A stretch of 64,000 nt of DNA from Sphingomonas ginsenosidivorax (GTDB taxonomy: Bacteria > Pseudomonadota > Alphaproteobacteria > Sphingomonadales > Sphingomonadaceae): contig NZ_VOQR01000001.1 in assembly GCF_007995065.1 (NCBI RefSeq), positions 1,553,001-1,617,000 of the forward strand, read 5' to 3'. This document shows positions 46,374 to 56,801 of this stretch, in pieces. The notes under the pieces were generated by a model. It was not told the DNA's origin and did not search any database. It saw only the letters and a list, made by a program, of their open reading frames with translations. The position numbers were made by a program, and so were the translations under genes. Position 1 is the stretch's first letter. Every line of letters starts with the position of its first letter.

Positions 46374-47066
46374 ATGGCGGACAGTGATCCTGACGATACC
46401 GGCCTGCTTTCGGACCGCATCCGCAACGCGCTGACCGATGCGATCTCGTCCGGCGAGCTGGCGCCCGGCGCAACGCTCGACGAACAGCAGCTGGCGGCGC
46501 GCTACGGCGCGTCGCGTACCCCGGTCCGCGAGGCGCTGCGGCAACTGGCCGCCAGCGGCATGGTCGAGGTCCGCCCGCGCCGCGGCGTCATCGTGCGCCA
46601 CGTCACCGCGGACGAGGTGATGGACATGTTCGAGACGATGGCCGAGCTCGAAGCGGTCTGCGTCCGCCTCGCCACCTATCGCATCACCCCGCTCGAACGC
46701 AGCCGCCTGCTCCGCATCCACGAAGCGAGCGAAGCGGCGGTCTCGAGCAACGACGTCGATGCCTATGACGCGATCAACCGCGAGTTCCACGAGGCGATCT
46801 ACCGCGCCGCGCACAACGACGTTCTCGCAGAGCAGGCGATCGCCGTGCGCACGCGGCTCAACGCCTTTCGCCGGATGCAGCTGCGCCAGGACCACCGCCT
46901 CGCCAGCTCGCGCGAGGAACATGACTCGGTGATGCGCGCGATCGCCGAAGGCGACGGCGACCTCGCGGCGCGGCGGATGCGCGCGCACATGCTGAACGCC
47001 GCGAGCGCGCTCGACAGCTACATCGCGCACCAGGACATCGCCCTTTCCAATCCCTCAAAGCCTTGA
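46374..47066 (+). CDS. GntR family transcriptional regulator (FCD type)
   Basis: A 230-residue regulator with an N-terminal GntR winged HTH (about 10-75, [27 protein letters not shown]) and a C-terminal FCD effector domain (about 80-215) containing [11 protein letters not shown] and the metal-binding pattern of His residues ([18 protein letters not shown]). Being within the malonate operon, it likely senses malonate or malonyl-CoA and controls the divergent promoters. Similar to the GntR-type MatR. Not proven. Confidence 0.9.
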   Translation: MADSDPDDTGLLSDRIRNALTDAISSGELAPGATLDEQQLAARYGASRTPVREALRQLAASGMVEVRPRRGVIVRHVTADEVMDMFETMAELEAVCVRLATYRITPLERSRLLRIHEASEAAVSSNDVDAYDAINREFHEAIYRAAHNDVLAEQAIAVRTRLNAFRRMQLRQDHRLASSREEHDSVMRAIAEGDGDLAARRMRAHMLNAASALDSYIAHQDIALSNPSKP

Positions 47067-47073
47067 GGCACCC

Positions 47074-48969
<1,896 letters not shown>

Positions 48970-49037
48970 TCCTCTGGCGGCGATGCGCGCCCCGTTGATG
49001 GGGCGCGCGTCGCGGTGCTGACGATCCTCCTCGCGAA

Positions 49038-49105
49038 ACACTATGCAACCGCTACGCATCGCGCGGGAATCGATCTCGTCTTGCTATGCGCGGATCGATA
49101 GCTGG
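49038..49105 (+). promoter_or_regulatory. shared upstream element, copy A
   Basis: GGGAATCGATCTCG (49065-49078) followed four bases later by GCTATG (49083-49088) and CGCGG. The same arrangement occurs at 50693. A CACTATGC sequence lies further upstream in both. It lies 40-65 bases before the start at 49129. Could be a promoter or regulator site. Confidence 0.45.
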
Positions 49106-49128
49106 ACGGCCACACAGGAGCATGTGGC

Positions 49129-49389
49129 ATGGCGGCGTGGCATCGTGCGCGGCGGGCGGATATCGGCCTGCGCGCGCTGGGATCGGGACTTTGCGGGACG
49201 GCGGGGGCGGCCGCGCAGCGGTTGGGGGCACTGTCCTTCCCCCCGCATGCGCCGAGCCTGCTGGCCATCGCACTTGCGATCCTGGCGTTCGTCTGCGCCA
49301 GCGCCGGCGGCGCCCTGCTGCTGCTCGGCGCGCACCTGTTCGACCGGGTCGAGGTCAGCGCGCGCTGGCGGCGTGGCGGTGCGGCATGA
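49129..49389 (+). CDS. small membrane protein
   Basis: An 86-residue protein with a basic N-terminus (MAAWHRARRADIGLRALG) and one strong transmembrane helix (about 43-66, LLAIALAILAFVCASAGGALLLLGAHLF). CAGGAG lies eight bases before the ATG. It overlaps the next small membrane protein by four bases (ATGA). Both may form one small complex. No family is recognised. Confidence 0.65.
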   Translation: MAAWHRARRADIGLRALGSGLCGTAGAAAQRLGALSFPPHAPSLLAIALAILAFVCASAGGALLLLGAHLFDRVEVSARWRRGGAA

Positions 49390-49640
49390 GCAGGGCGATC
49401 GCACCCCGTCTGTTCGGCGTCGCGCTGCTGCTGGCCTCGGGCGGCACCACCCTGCTGCACCGCGCGATCTATGCCGCCGCCCGCCCCGCACAGGCGCTCG
49501 AACTCGCGATCGGGCTGACCACCTTCCTGCTCGCCAGCGTCGGCATCCTGTTGCTGATCCACGGGCCGGCGCTTCTCGTGCGCACCACGCCGGGCTTGAC
49601 GCCGGATACCGGCTCGCGAAAGCGGGAGCCCGAAACTTGA
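49386..49640 (+). CDS. small membrane protein
   Basis: An 84-residue protein with two hydrophobic stretches (about 8-24 and 40-62, ELAIGLTTFLLASVGILLLIHGPALLV) and a charged C-terminus. The ATG overlaps the TGA of the preceding gene. It precedes corA by 19 bases, so co-transcription with the Mg2+ transporter is possible. Function unknown. Confidence 0.65.
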   Translation: MSRAIAPRLFGVALLLASGGTTLLHRAIYAAARPAQALELAIGLTTFLLASVGILLLIHGPALLVRTTPGLTPDTGSRKREPET

Positions 49641-49659
49641 TGGCGACCAGGGACCTGCC

Positions 49660-50628
49660 ATGACCGTAATCGCCGCCTATCTGTATCGCCATGGTCGCCG
49701 CGTCCGCGAGATCGCGCTCGACGAACGCGTCGACTGTCCGTCCGACCGCTCCGAATTCGTCTGGATCGGGCTGTCCGATCCGTGCGCGGACGAGGTCGCG
49801 ACGCTGCGCGACCTGTACGGGCTGCACCCGCTCGCGGTCGAGGATGCGCTCAAGGACGGGCAGCTGCCCAAGGTCGACGTCTATGGCGACCAGCTTTTCG
49901 TGATCGGGCGCACCGCGCATCTGGTCGACGGCCATATCGTCTACGGCCAGACCGCGGTGTTCCTCGGTCACAGCCATATCATCACCGTGCGCCAGGGATC
50001 GACGCGCTCGCACCGGCCGCTGCGCGAGCATCTCGAAAACTCGCCCGATCTGCTCGGCCAGGGCGCGGACTACGTGCTGCACGCGGTGCTCGACTTCATC
50101 GTCGACGGCTACCTCCCGCTCGTCACGACGATCGAGGAGGAGGTCACCGCGATGGAGCAGCGCACCATCGACACGTTCCTCGGCCGCGCCGAGATCGCGC
50201 GGATCTTCGCGCTGCGCCGCGAACTGCTCCGCTTCGACCGCATCCTGGTGCCGATGGAAGAGGTCGCGCGCAAGCTGGCGCGCAGCGACCTGCCCGGTAT
50301 CGACGTCGAGGCGCGGCATTATTTCAGCGACGTGCTCGACCATGTCCGCCGCGTCGAAGCGATGGCGAGCGCGCTGCGCGAGGTGCTGACCTCGGTGTTC
50401 GAATTCAGCAATCTGATGGAACAGCAGCGCACCGGCGCGATCACCCGCCAGCTCGCCGCCTGGGCCGCGATCCTGGCGGTACCGACCGCGATCGCCGGCA
50501 TCTACGGCATGAATTTCGACCACATGCCCGAACTGCGGCTGCGCTACGGCTACCCCGTCACGATCGGCGTGATCGTGACGATCTGCTCGGTCCTCTACTG
50601 GCGGTTCAAGCGGGTGCACTGGCTCTAG
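49660..50628 (+). CDS. corA: magnesium/cobalt transporter CorA
   Basis: A pentameric divalent-cation channel of the inner membrane. The 322-residue protein has a large cytoplasmic N-terminal domain and two C-terminal helices, with the family GMN motif at Gly283-Met284-Asn285 (IYGMNFDHMPE). The loop after GMN and the final helix (VIVTICSVLYWRFKRVHWL) fit CorA. It lies just downstream of two small membrane protein genes. Confidence 0.95.
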   Translation: MTVIAAYLYRHGRRVREIALDERVDCPSDRSEFVWIGLSDPCADEVATLRDLYGLHPLAVEDALKDGQLPKVDVYGDQLFVIGRTAHLVDGHIVYGQTAVFLGHSHIITVRQGSTRSHRPLREHLENSPDLLGQGADYVLHAVLDFIVDGYLPLVTTIEEEVTAMEQRTIDTFLGRAEIARIFALRRELLRFDRILVPMEEVARKLARSDLPGIDVEARHYFSDVLDHVRRVEAMASALREVLTSVFEFSNLMEQQRTGAITRQLAAWAAILAVPTAIAGIYGMNFDHMPELRLRYGYPVTIGVIVTICSVLYWRFKRVHWL

Positions 50629-50676
50629 CCGGCCGTGCGACCCGCGATGCGACGAACCGAGCCGGACTTTATGCCA

Positions 50677-50735
50677 CCACTATGCGCCGCCCGGGAATCG
50701 ATCTCGAAACGCTATGGCGCGGGGCGTAGCTCGGG
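50677..50735 (+). promoter_or_regulatory. shared upstream element, copy B
   Basis: GGGAATCGATCTCG (50693-50706), GCTATG (50711-50716) and GCGCGG, as in copy A at 49065. It lies 65-105 bases before the start at 50782. The four bases between the two blocks differ (AAAC here, TCTT in copy A). Confidence 0.45.
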
Positions 50736-50781
50736 ATCGTGAGCACGCGATGCTCTCGACCATGAAAGGCATCGGCACGAT

Positions 50782-51045
50782 ATGCCGTCAGACCCCAATC
50801 CGGAACCCGACCAAAGCGAGCGCGTCATCTTCGTCGGCCAGGACAAGGCCGGCCACTGGATCGTCCAGGACGACCGCCGCAGCATGGAGGGGCGCTTCGT
50901 CTCTTATGGCGCGGCACTCCATTACGCGCAGGCCGAGCGCGACATGTACCATGCCAGCATCGAGATCGCGGCGACGCCGCTGATCCCGCTGATCTCGTTC
51001 GCGCCGGTCGGCCGCGACGAACGCGCACTGCCGCGTGCCGCATGA
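50782..51045 (+). CDS. small hypothetical protein
   Basis: An 87-residue soluble protein containing VIFVGQDKAGHWIVQDDRRSMEGRFVSYGAALHYAQAE, resembling short DUF2188-like repeats that read as a two-strand/one-helix fold. No catalytic motif. It overlaps the next gene by four bases (ATGA), so it forms an operon with a methyltransferase-like gene and a small membrane protein gene. Confidence 0.65.
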   Translation: MPSDPNPEPDQSERVIFVGQDKAGHWIVQDDRRSMEGRFVSYGAALHYAQAERDMYHASIEIAATPLIPLISFAPVGRDERALPRAA

Positions 51046-51551
51046 GCAAGGCCTTGCACACCCCGCGGATCGTCCGCGTCCCCGAAACCACCCGCCGCCC
51101 GCTGCCCGGTTCGCGGACCGCGATCCATGACCCGCGCTGGCCACGGATCGTGGCGGCGCTGTCGGAACTGCGCGACCGCGGGCGGCACGCCGTCCGGATC
51201 GTCGACGCCGATTGCGGCGCGGGGGCGCTGCTGCTCCACGCGGCGCACCACGCCCGCGCGCTCGGCTTCACCGCGATCGAGGGCCGCGGCATCGACGGAT
51301 CGCCCGCACTGGTCGGCCGCGCGCGTGCCGCTGCCGCGCGCCAGGCGGACGCTGCGATCGGGCTGGTGTTCGAGACCGCCGACATGCTCGCCGCGCTGCG
51401 GGACGAGGCGGACCAGCCCGCCGACATCCTGCTCTGCCACGCGACTGGTCCGCAGGCCTGTCGCCCCGACATGGTCGACGCGCTGCACGCCGCCGGCCGC
51501 CGAGTCATCGGCGATGCAGGCCTAGCCCCCGGCCTCATGGTGGCGTCGTGA
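51042..51551 (+). CDS. SAM-dependent methyltransferase-like protein
   Basis: A 169-residue Rossmann-fold protein. Motif I (DADCGAGALLLHAAHHA, about 55-71) and an acidic residue after the second strand (GRGIDGS) fit a class I methyltransferase binding SAM. The protein is short and lacks a clear substrate domain. It is translationally coupled on both sides. Substrate unknown. Confidence 0.75.
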   Translation: MSKALHTPRIVRVPETTRRPLPGSRTAIHDPRWPRIVAALSELRDRGRHAVRIVDADCGAGALLLHAAHHARALGFTAIEGRGIDGSPALVGRARAAAARQADAAIGLVFETADMLAALRDEADQPADILLCHATGPQACRPDMVDALHAAGRRVIGDAGLAPGLMVAS

Positions 51552-51811
51552 GCCGCCGCGACCGGGCCTGGCGCGCGGCCGGCGCGGCGCTGATCGTCGG
51601 CGCCTGTGCCGCGGCCCTCGCGATGGAGGGATCGGCGCTGGTCCTGCTCGCGCTGCCGGTGACGCTGATCGGCCTCGCGCTGGTCGTCAACGGCAAGCGG
51701 GTCGCCATCGCGGTCCGCGCCGAACGCCGCGGCCATTGCCACACTGCCGAAGTCATCCACGCGCAGCGCCTGCGCCGGCGGCACGGACGGCGCGATCGAC
51801 CACAAACCTAG
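51548..51811 (+). CDS. small membrane protein
   Basis: An 87-residue protein starting at GTG (overlapping the methyltransferase stop) with two hydrophobic segments (about 10-26 and 31-48, LVLLALPVTLIGLALVVNG) and a strongly basic, His/Arg-rich C-terminus. It ends the three-gene small operon. No family is recognised. Confidence 0.6.
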   Translation: MSRRDRAWRAAGAALIVGACAAALAMEGSALVLLALPVTLIGLALVVNGKRVAIAVRAERRGHCHTAEVIHAQRLRRRHGRRDRPQT

Positions 51812-51877
51812 CGCGCCCTTGCAACTCCTGCGTCGCCAAAGCATTCCGGTACCGACACGAACTTCCAAGGTAGCGCC

Positions 51878-52792
51878 ATGCGGCTCGACGACTTCGATCC
51901 CAACCTCAACGTCGAAGACCAGGGCCGCGGTGGCGGAGGCGGGTTCGGCGGCGGTGGCGGCGGGCTGTTGTTCGGGCTGTTGCCGTTGATCGGCAGCCGG
52001 TTCGGTTGCGGCGGGATCGTCGTGGTGCTGATCCTGATGGCGGTCTTCGGCGGGCTCGGCAATCTGGGTGGGATGCTCGGCGGCGGCTCGGCGCCGTCCA
52101 CGCAGGTCGCCCGCAGCGACGGCGCGCCCGCGGGTACGACGACGACCGCGGTCTGCTCGTCCGACCCTGCCAAGCGCGCCGCCTGCCAGGCGTTCACCTC
52201 CGCCGACCACACTTGGGAAGCGATCTTCGCGAAGAGCGGCCAGCGGTTCGAGGCGCCCAAGCTCTCGTTCTTCACCGGCAACGGCCGGTCGGGCTGCGGT
52301 GCCGCGCAGTCGGCGATGGGCCCCTTCTACTGCCCGACCGATCGCGGCATCTATCTCGACACCAGCTTCTTCGACGAACTCGTCAACCGCTTCGGCGCCA
52401 AGGGCGACTTCGCGCAGAACTACGTGATCGCGCACGAATTCGGCCATCACATCCAGAACCTGCTCGGCACCAACGAACAGGTCCAGCGCGCGCAGCGCTC
52501 GGGCAGCGAAGCTGAGGGCAACGCGATGTCGGTCCGGCTGGAACTGCAGGCGGACTGCTACGCCGGCGTCTGGGCCGCCGCCAACCGCGACCGCCTCGAT
52601 CCCGGCGATATCGAAGAGGGCATGACCGCCGCGCAGGCGATCGGCGACGACACGCTGCAGAAGCAGTCACAGGGCCGCGTCGTCCCCGACAGCTTCACGC
52701 ATGGCAGTTCCGCCCAGCGCCAGGCTTGGCTCAAGCGGGGCCTGGACTCGGGCGACCCCGCGCAGTGCGACACCTTCTCGGGGGCGATCTAA
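51878..52792 (+). CDS. ypfJ: neutral zinc metallopeptidase, YpfJ type
   Basis: A 304-residue membrane-anchored metallopeptidase-like protein. A glycine-rich N-terminus (about 15-30) precedes one transmembrane helix (about 46-60). The zinc motif HEFGH lies at 186-190, and ELQADCYAG (222-230) supplies Glu222 as a likely third ligand. The family (PF04228) is widespread and its substrate is unknown. It is convergent with the secreted-protein gene downstream. Confidence 0.9.
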   Translation: MRLDDFDPNLNVEDQGRGGGGGFGGGGGGLLFGLLPLIGSRFGCGGIVVVLILMAVFGGLGNLGGMLGGGSAPSTQVARSDGAPAGTTTTAVCSSDPAKRAACQAFTSADHTWEAIFAKSGQRFEAPKLSFFTGNGRSGCGAAQSAMGPFYCPTDRGIYLDTSFFDELVNRFGAKGDFAQNYVIAHEFGHHIQNLLGTNEQVQRAQRSGSEAEGNAMSVRLELQADCYAGVWAAANRDRLDPGDIEEGMTAAQAIGDDTLQKQSQGRVVPDSFTHGSSAQRQAWLKRGLDSGDPAQCDTFSGAI

Positions 52793-52801
52793 CCCCCGGG
52801 A

Positions 52802-53548
52802 TCAGTCGCTAATCGTCCAGCCTTGGCGCACGTTACCGCTGCGCGTCGGCTGGGCCTGCGACAGCGCGCGCTGGAACCGGACTAGGGTGTCGTAGCGCCC
52901 GGTACCCGTCATCTCAGTCGCACTCGCGGTCATGACTGGCGTCGGGCGTTCGGGAGTGACGAACGGAACGGGTGCGTTCGGTGCGACGGCCGCAAAGCGC
53001 TGCGGCACGATGGTGCGCGCTGGTGGTATCCTCACGCGGATCGCATCTGCGGTAAAGGCCGTGAATTCGCGACCCTCGGCGAACACCGCGTGCCGGCCGG
53101 TGACAAACGCGCCGGCGATCACGCCGCCGACCAGGATCGTGCCAAGCGTCGCGCCGGTGCGCCCATCGCCGGCCGCATGGTACCGCCCGGTGACCGGCAC
53201 GCTCGTCCCGGCGACGTCGACGCTGCGCAGTTCGATGTCGAGCTTGCCCGATTTGCCGAACGCGCCCTTGCCCGTGCGCGCCGTAACGACGCCGTGCCCA
53301 GCGGACCCGCGGGGAATCAGCACCACACCGTCGACCACCACGTCGCGAATTACGGATACCGGTATCGACTGGCCGACCACTGCCCGGTTGGACGCGATCT
53401 CTTCGTCGAGCCGAAAGACAATCTCGGTATGCGCCGGCACCAAGGCACCCGCTGCGAGAACCGCCGGAACGACGAGCGGCCGCGCATCGTCCGCCGCCGC
53501 GACGTCAGGCATGGTCATGCCCAACGCCAGTAAGATCAAAGTTCGCAT
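52802..53548 (-). CDS. secreted beta-rich protein of unknown function
   Basis: A 248-residue protein with a signal peptide (MRTLILLALGMTMPDVAAA) and a beta-rich body: VPAHTEIVFRLDEEIASNRAVVGQSIPVSVIRDVVVDGVVLIPRGS..GKGAFGKSGKLDIEL.. plus a glycine-rich stretch GATLGTILVGGVIAGAFVTG. This pattern is common among sphingomonad periplasmic or envelope proteins without a known role. I chose the internal ATG at 53548 over 53584 because it begins the signal peptide. Confidence 0.65.
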   Translation of the reverse strand: MRTLILLALGMTMPDVAAADDARPLVVPAVLAAGALVPAHTEIVFRLDEEIASNRAVVGQSIPVSVIRDVVVDGVVLIPRGSAGHGVVTARTGKGAFGKSGKLDIELRSVDVAGTSVPVTGRYHAAGDGRTGATLGTILVGGVIAGAFVTGRHAVFAEGREFTAFTADAIRVRIPPARTIVPQRFAAVAPNAPVPFVTPERPTPVMTASATEMTGTGRYDTLVRFQRALSQAQPTRSGNVRQGWTISD

Positions 53549-53641
53549 CTCGCCCCCGTGGATACCCTGTGTCCCGGGGAGCATGCCTATGCTGCAAGTC
53601 TGATTTTCGTGTGAAGCTGGCTGGTTAACGCTAGGGGTCGG

Positions 53642-54298
53642 TTACATGCGGCAGAGCGTGAGTCGGTCTGCCGCCGCGGTCGCGGCGATCCCGACATAAC
53701 CGTCGATCGTCGAATGTTTGGTCTCGATCGCATGGCCATGCGTCGCCGTGACCACCATTACGGCGCACCCCGCCGCCTCCGCCGCGGCGATTCCCGCAGG
53801 CGCATCCTCGAACACCAGGCAGTCGGCGGGTGCGACGCCGAGCCGCTCCGCTGCGAGGAGGAAACAGTCGGGTGCGGGCTTGCCGTTCGCGGCGTCTTCC
53901 GCACTGATCAGGAGCGGCGGCAGCGGGATGCCCGCTGCGGCGAGACGCACCTTCGCCAACTCGCGCGGTGCCGAGGTGACGATTGCCCAGCGCGCCGCGG
54001 GCAAAGCTGCGAGGAACACGTCCGCACCAGGGATTGGCGTGACGTCGGCGACGTCGAGCATCTCGGCAGCGGTGATCGCCGCGGCCTCCGCGACCGGGTC
54101 GACCCCGGGCAGGTTCAACCGGCGGATCGTCTCGACCGACTGGACGCCGTGGATCGTCGGCAGGAACGCCGCGACGTCGAGGCCGTGCGTGATCGCCCAC
54201 GCGGTCCAGCTTCGCTCGGCGGACGCGATCGAGGTCAGGATCGTCCCGTCCATGTCGAACAGGAAAGCGGCGTAGGAACGTGTAGGCAGATCGGTCAT
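53642..54298 (-). CDS. HAD-family sugar-phosphatase-like hydrolase
   Basis: A HAD phosphatase of 218 residues. The nucleophile motif is DMDGT (Asp15, Asp17), motif II is in IVTSAPR, the lysine of motif III is in GKPAPDCFL, and acidic motif IV is VFEDAPAGI. It is nearest to phosphoglycolate- or beta-phosphoglucomutase-like enzymes. Substrate unknown. A longer start at GTG 54304 is possible. A terminator for csbD lies just downstream of its 5' end. Confidence 0.9.
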   Translation of the reverse strand: MTDLPTRSYAAFLFDMDGTILTSIASAERSWTAWAITHGLDVAAFLPTIHGVQSVETIRRLNLPGVDPVAEAAAITAAEMLDVADVTPIPGADVFLAALPAARWAIVTSAPRELAKVRLAAAGIPLPPLLISAEDAANGKPAPDCFLLAAERLGVAPADCLVFEDAPAGIAAAEAAGCAVMVVTATHGHAIETKHSTIDGYVGIAATAAADRLTLCRM

Positions 54299-54355
54299 GG
54301 TCACTCGGCTCGGAAGGGCGATCGTCGTTCGGGGCTGCTGCAGGGCACAGGAACG

Positions 54356-54384
54356 AAAAAGCCGCCCCGGTTGCCCGGGACGGC
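54356..54384 (-). terminator. terminator of csbD
   Basis: GCCGCCCCGG-TTGC-CCGGGACGGC with AAAAA on its left, which is a U-run for the minus-strand csbD transcript. One pair in the 10-bp stem is a wobble or mismatch. Confidence 0.75.
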
Positions 54385-54409
54385 CTGTTCGTTCAGCTGG
54401 AAACCAGCG

Positions 54410-54592
54410 TCAGATGTCGTCGCCGAGCGCGCCCTTGACGCTGCCCTTGACGTTCTGCGCGGTGCCCTTGGCCTGCTGCGCTTCGCCTTCGGCGACCAGC
54501 CGCTCGTTATCGGTTGCCTTGCCGACGGCTTCCTTGACGTTGCCGGCGATCTTGTTGCCTGCGGCTGCTGCCTTGTCGGTGAATTCGCCCAT
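54410..54592 (-). CDS. CsbD family stress protein
   Basis: A 60-residue soluble protein of the CsbD/YjbJ family (MGEFTDKAAAAGNKIAGNVKEAVG..), a small helical stress-responsive protein of unknown mechanism. Family members are often among the most strongly induced general-stress genes in alphaproteobacteria. An EcfG-type promoter sequence is visible upstream and a terminator downstream, so it is a single-gene transcript. Confidence 0.9.
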   Translation of the reverse strand: MGEFTDKAAAAGNKIAGNVKEAVGKATDNERLVAEGEAQQAKGTAQNVKGSVKGALGDDI

Positions 54593-54651
54593 GATGGCCT
54601 CCGATTACCTATTCGCGTTCCGACGATCGGGCCGCTTGAAATGATGGAGTT

Positions 54652-54678
54652 AAAACCACCGCATAGGCATGGAGTTCC
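54652..54678 (-). promoter_or_regulatory. EcfG-type general-stress promoter of csbD
   Basis: On the minus strand GGAAC (54674-54678) is followed 17 bases later by GTT of GGTTTT (54652-54657). The alphaproteobacterial general-stress consensus is GGAAC-N16/17-CGTT; only the first base of the second block differs. The first block ends about 60 bases before the csbD start. Confidence 0.6.
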
Positions 54679-54723
54679 ATGACAATTGCTTCAGATCAAT
54701 CCCGCGAGCGGGCTTGGGGCGCT

Positions 54724-55731
54724 TTAGATCAATCCGGCCAAGGGGCTCGACGGGTCGGCATAGCGCCGCTGCCCCATCCGCCCGGCACGATAGGCGAGGC
54801 GCCCGGATTCGACCGCCGCCTTCATCGCCGCCGCCATCATAATGGGGTCCTTCGCCTCGGCGATCGCGGTGTTCATCAGCACGCCGTCGCAGCCCAGCTC
54901 CATCGCGACGGCCGCATCCGACGCCGTGCCGACGCCCGCATCGACCAGCACCGGCACCCCTGCCCCCTCGACGATCAGCCGGATCGTGACACGATTCTGG
55001 ATCCCCAGCCCCGAGCCGATCGGTGCGCCCAGCGGCATGATCGCGACCGCGCCCGCATTCTCCAGGCGCTTGGCCGCGATCGGATCGTCGACGCAATAGA
55101 CCATCGGCTTGAAGCCTTCGTTCGCCAGCACCTCGGTCGCGCGCAGCGTCTCGACCATGTCGGGATACAGCGTCTTCGCCTCGCCCAGCACCTCGAGCTT
55201 CACCAGTTCCCAGCCGCCCGCCTCGCGCGCGAGGCGCAGCGTGCGGATCGCCGATTCGGCATCGAAGCAGCCCGCGGTATTGGGCAGGTACGTGACCTTC
55301 TTGGGATCGATGAAGTCGGTAAGCATCGGCGCGTTGCGATCCGACACGTTGACGCGCCGCATCGCGACCGTGACGATCTCCGCGCCCGAGGCTTCGAGTG
55401 CCGCCGCGTTCTGCGCGAAGTCCTTGTACTTGCCGGTGCCGACGATGAGGCGCGAGCGGAAGGTCTGCCCCGCGACGCTCCACGTATCGGTATCGATCAC
55501 CGCGCCGTGATCGCCGCCACCGACGAAGTGCACGATCTCGAGGTCGTCGCCGTCCTCGACCATCACCTGCGCCAGCGTCGAGCGCGGCACGACCTCCATG
55601 TTCCGCTCGACCGCGACCTTCTCGGGCACCAGCCCCAGTTCGGTCGCGAGATCCGCGAGCGACAACCCCGCCGAGACCCGCTTGTGCTCGCCATTGACCG
55701 TGATGGTGACGGTGCCGTCGGTATGGGGCAT
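54724..55731 (-). CDS. thiSG: fused ThiS-ThiG, thiamine thiazole synthesis
   Basis: A 335-residue fusion. The N-terminal 73 residues are a ThiS-like ubiquitin-fold sulfur carrier ([24 protein letters not shown]) ending in VHFVGGG. Residues 77-335 are thiazole synthase ThiG ([55 protein letters not shown]). In free ThiS the terminal Gly-Gly is adenylated and thiocarboxylated, so the fused form must be cleaved or work differently. Similar fusions occur in other sphingomonads. It diverges from aroQ. Confidence 0.93.
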   Translation of the reverse strand: MPHTDGTVTITVNGEHKRVSAGLSLADLATELGLVPEKVAVERNMEVVPRSTLAQVMVEDGDDLEIVHFVGGGDHGAVIDTDTWSVAGQTFRSRLIVGTGKYKDFAQNAAALEASGAEIVTVAMRRVNVSDRNAPMLTDFIDPKKVTYLPNTAGCFDAESAIRTLRLAREAGGWELVKLEVLGEAKTLYPDMVETLRATEVLANEGFKPMVYCVDDPIAAKRLENAGAVAIMPLGAPIGSGLGIQNRVTIRLIVEGAGVPVLVDAGVGTASDAAVAMELGCDGVLMNTAIAEAKDPIMMAAAMKAAVESGRLAYRAGRMGQRRYADPSSPLAGLI

Positions 55732-55847
55732 GATTGATGTCCAGATGGTGTGTCTCGACTTCGCGCGACACGAGCTTGTAAGGATGCGTGCTTATAGGGG
55801 TGCGTTCGCCGGCCCCGCAACCGCTCAGCACGTCCAGGGAGCCCCTT

Positions 55848-56294
55848 TTGCCCGATACCATCCGCCCGACGATCTTCGTCCTGAACGGTCCGAACCTGAA
55901 CCTGCTCGGCACGCGCGAGCCGGAAATCTATGGCGACGAGACGCTCGACGACATTGCCGGCCAGCTTGAGGATCGCGCGCGCGATCTCGAGCTGACGATC
56001 GACATGCGGCAATCGAATCACGAGGGGCATCTGATCGACTGGATCCACGAGGCGCAGGCGCGCGGGGCGAAGGCGGTGATCCTCAACGCCGGCGCGTTCA
56101 CGCACACCTCGGTCGCGGTCCACGACGCGATCAAGGGCGTGAAGACCCCGGTGATCGAGGTCCATCTCTCGAACCCGCACGCACGCGAGTCCTTCCGCCA
56201 CGTCAGCCTCGTCGGGCAGGCGGCGAAGGGCACGATCGCCGGGTTCGGTGCACTCAGCTACATGCTCGCGCTTGAAGCCGCCGCCCGGTTCTGA
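55848..56294 (+). CDS. aroQ: 3-dehydroquinate dehydratase, type II
   Basis: Third step of the shikimate pathway. The 148-residue type II enzyme begins at TTG (AGGGA upstream), matching the usual length; the frame is open further 5' but not conserved. Family motifs: [21 protein letters not shown] with catalytic Tyr, [27 protein letters not shown] and [10 protein letters not shown]. aroQ-accB-accC is a common alphaproteobacterial gene order. Confidence 0.94.
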   Translation: MPDTIRPTIFVLNGPNLNLLGTREPEIYGDETLDDIAGQLEDRARDLELTIDMRQSNHEGHLIDWIHEAQARGAKAVILNAGAFTHTSVAVHDAIKGVKTPVIEVHLSNPHARESFRHVSLVGQAAKGTIAGFGALSYMLALEAAARF

Positions 56295-56308
56295 CAGGAG
56301 ACCACGCC

Positions 56309-56800
56309 ATGACCGATACACATGATACGGGCGCGATGCAGGTCGATGTGAACCTCGTCCGCCAGCTCGCCGAGCTCCTCGACACCACCCAGCTGACCGA
56401 GATCGAGGTCGAAGACGGGTCCCGCCGCATCCGCGTCGCGCGCAAGGCCGCACAGGCCGCGCCGGTGCAGCATTATGCGCCCGCACCGTCCGCCCCCGCC
56501 GCTCAGGTCGCGCCGCCGCTGGCGATCCCGCAGGCCGAGACCGGCGCGTCCGCACCGGCCTCGACCGCCAACGCGGTCAAGTCGCCGATGGTCGGCACCG
56601 TCTATCTCTCGGCCAACCCCGAGGCGAAGGCGTTCGTCGGCGTCGGCCAGAAAGTCGCAGCCGGCGACACGCTGCTGATCATCGAGGCGATGAAGGTGAT
56701 GAACCAGATCGTCGCGCCGTCCGCCGGCACCGTCACCGCGGTGCTCGTCGAGAACGGCCAGCCCGTCGAGTTCGACCAGCCGCTCGTCGTGGTAGAGTAA
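56309..56800 (+). CDS. accB: biotin carboxyl carrier protein of acetyl-CoA carboxylase
   Basis: The 163-residue carrier of the biotin cofactor for fatty-acid synthesis. An Ala/Pro-rich linker (about 50-90) precedes the biotinyl domain with EAMKVMN, whose lysine (about residue 128) is biotinylated. accC begins two bases after the stop. Confidence 0.96.
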   Translation: MTDTHDTGAMQVDVNLVRQLAELLDTTQLTEIEVEDGSRRIRVARKAAQAAPVQHYAPAPSAPAAQVAPPLAIPQAETGASAPASTANAVKSPMVGTVYLSANPEAKAFVGVGQKVAAGDTLLIIEAMKVMNQIVAPSAGTVTAVLVENGQPVEFDQPLVVVE

Positions 56801-56801
56801 C

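Noticed and set aside
49065..50716. Reading the shared element near corA as an EcfG promoter
   Set aside because: GGAAT is similar to GGAAC, but no GTT block occurs at the needed distance in either copy.
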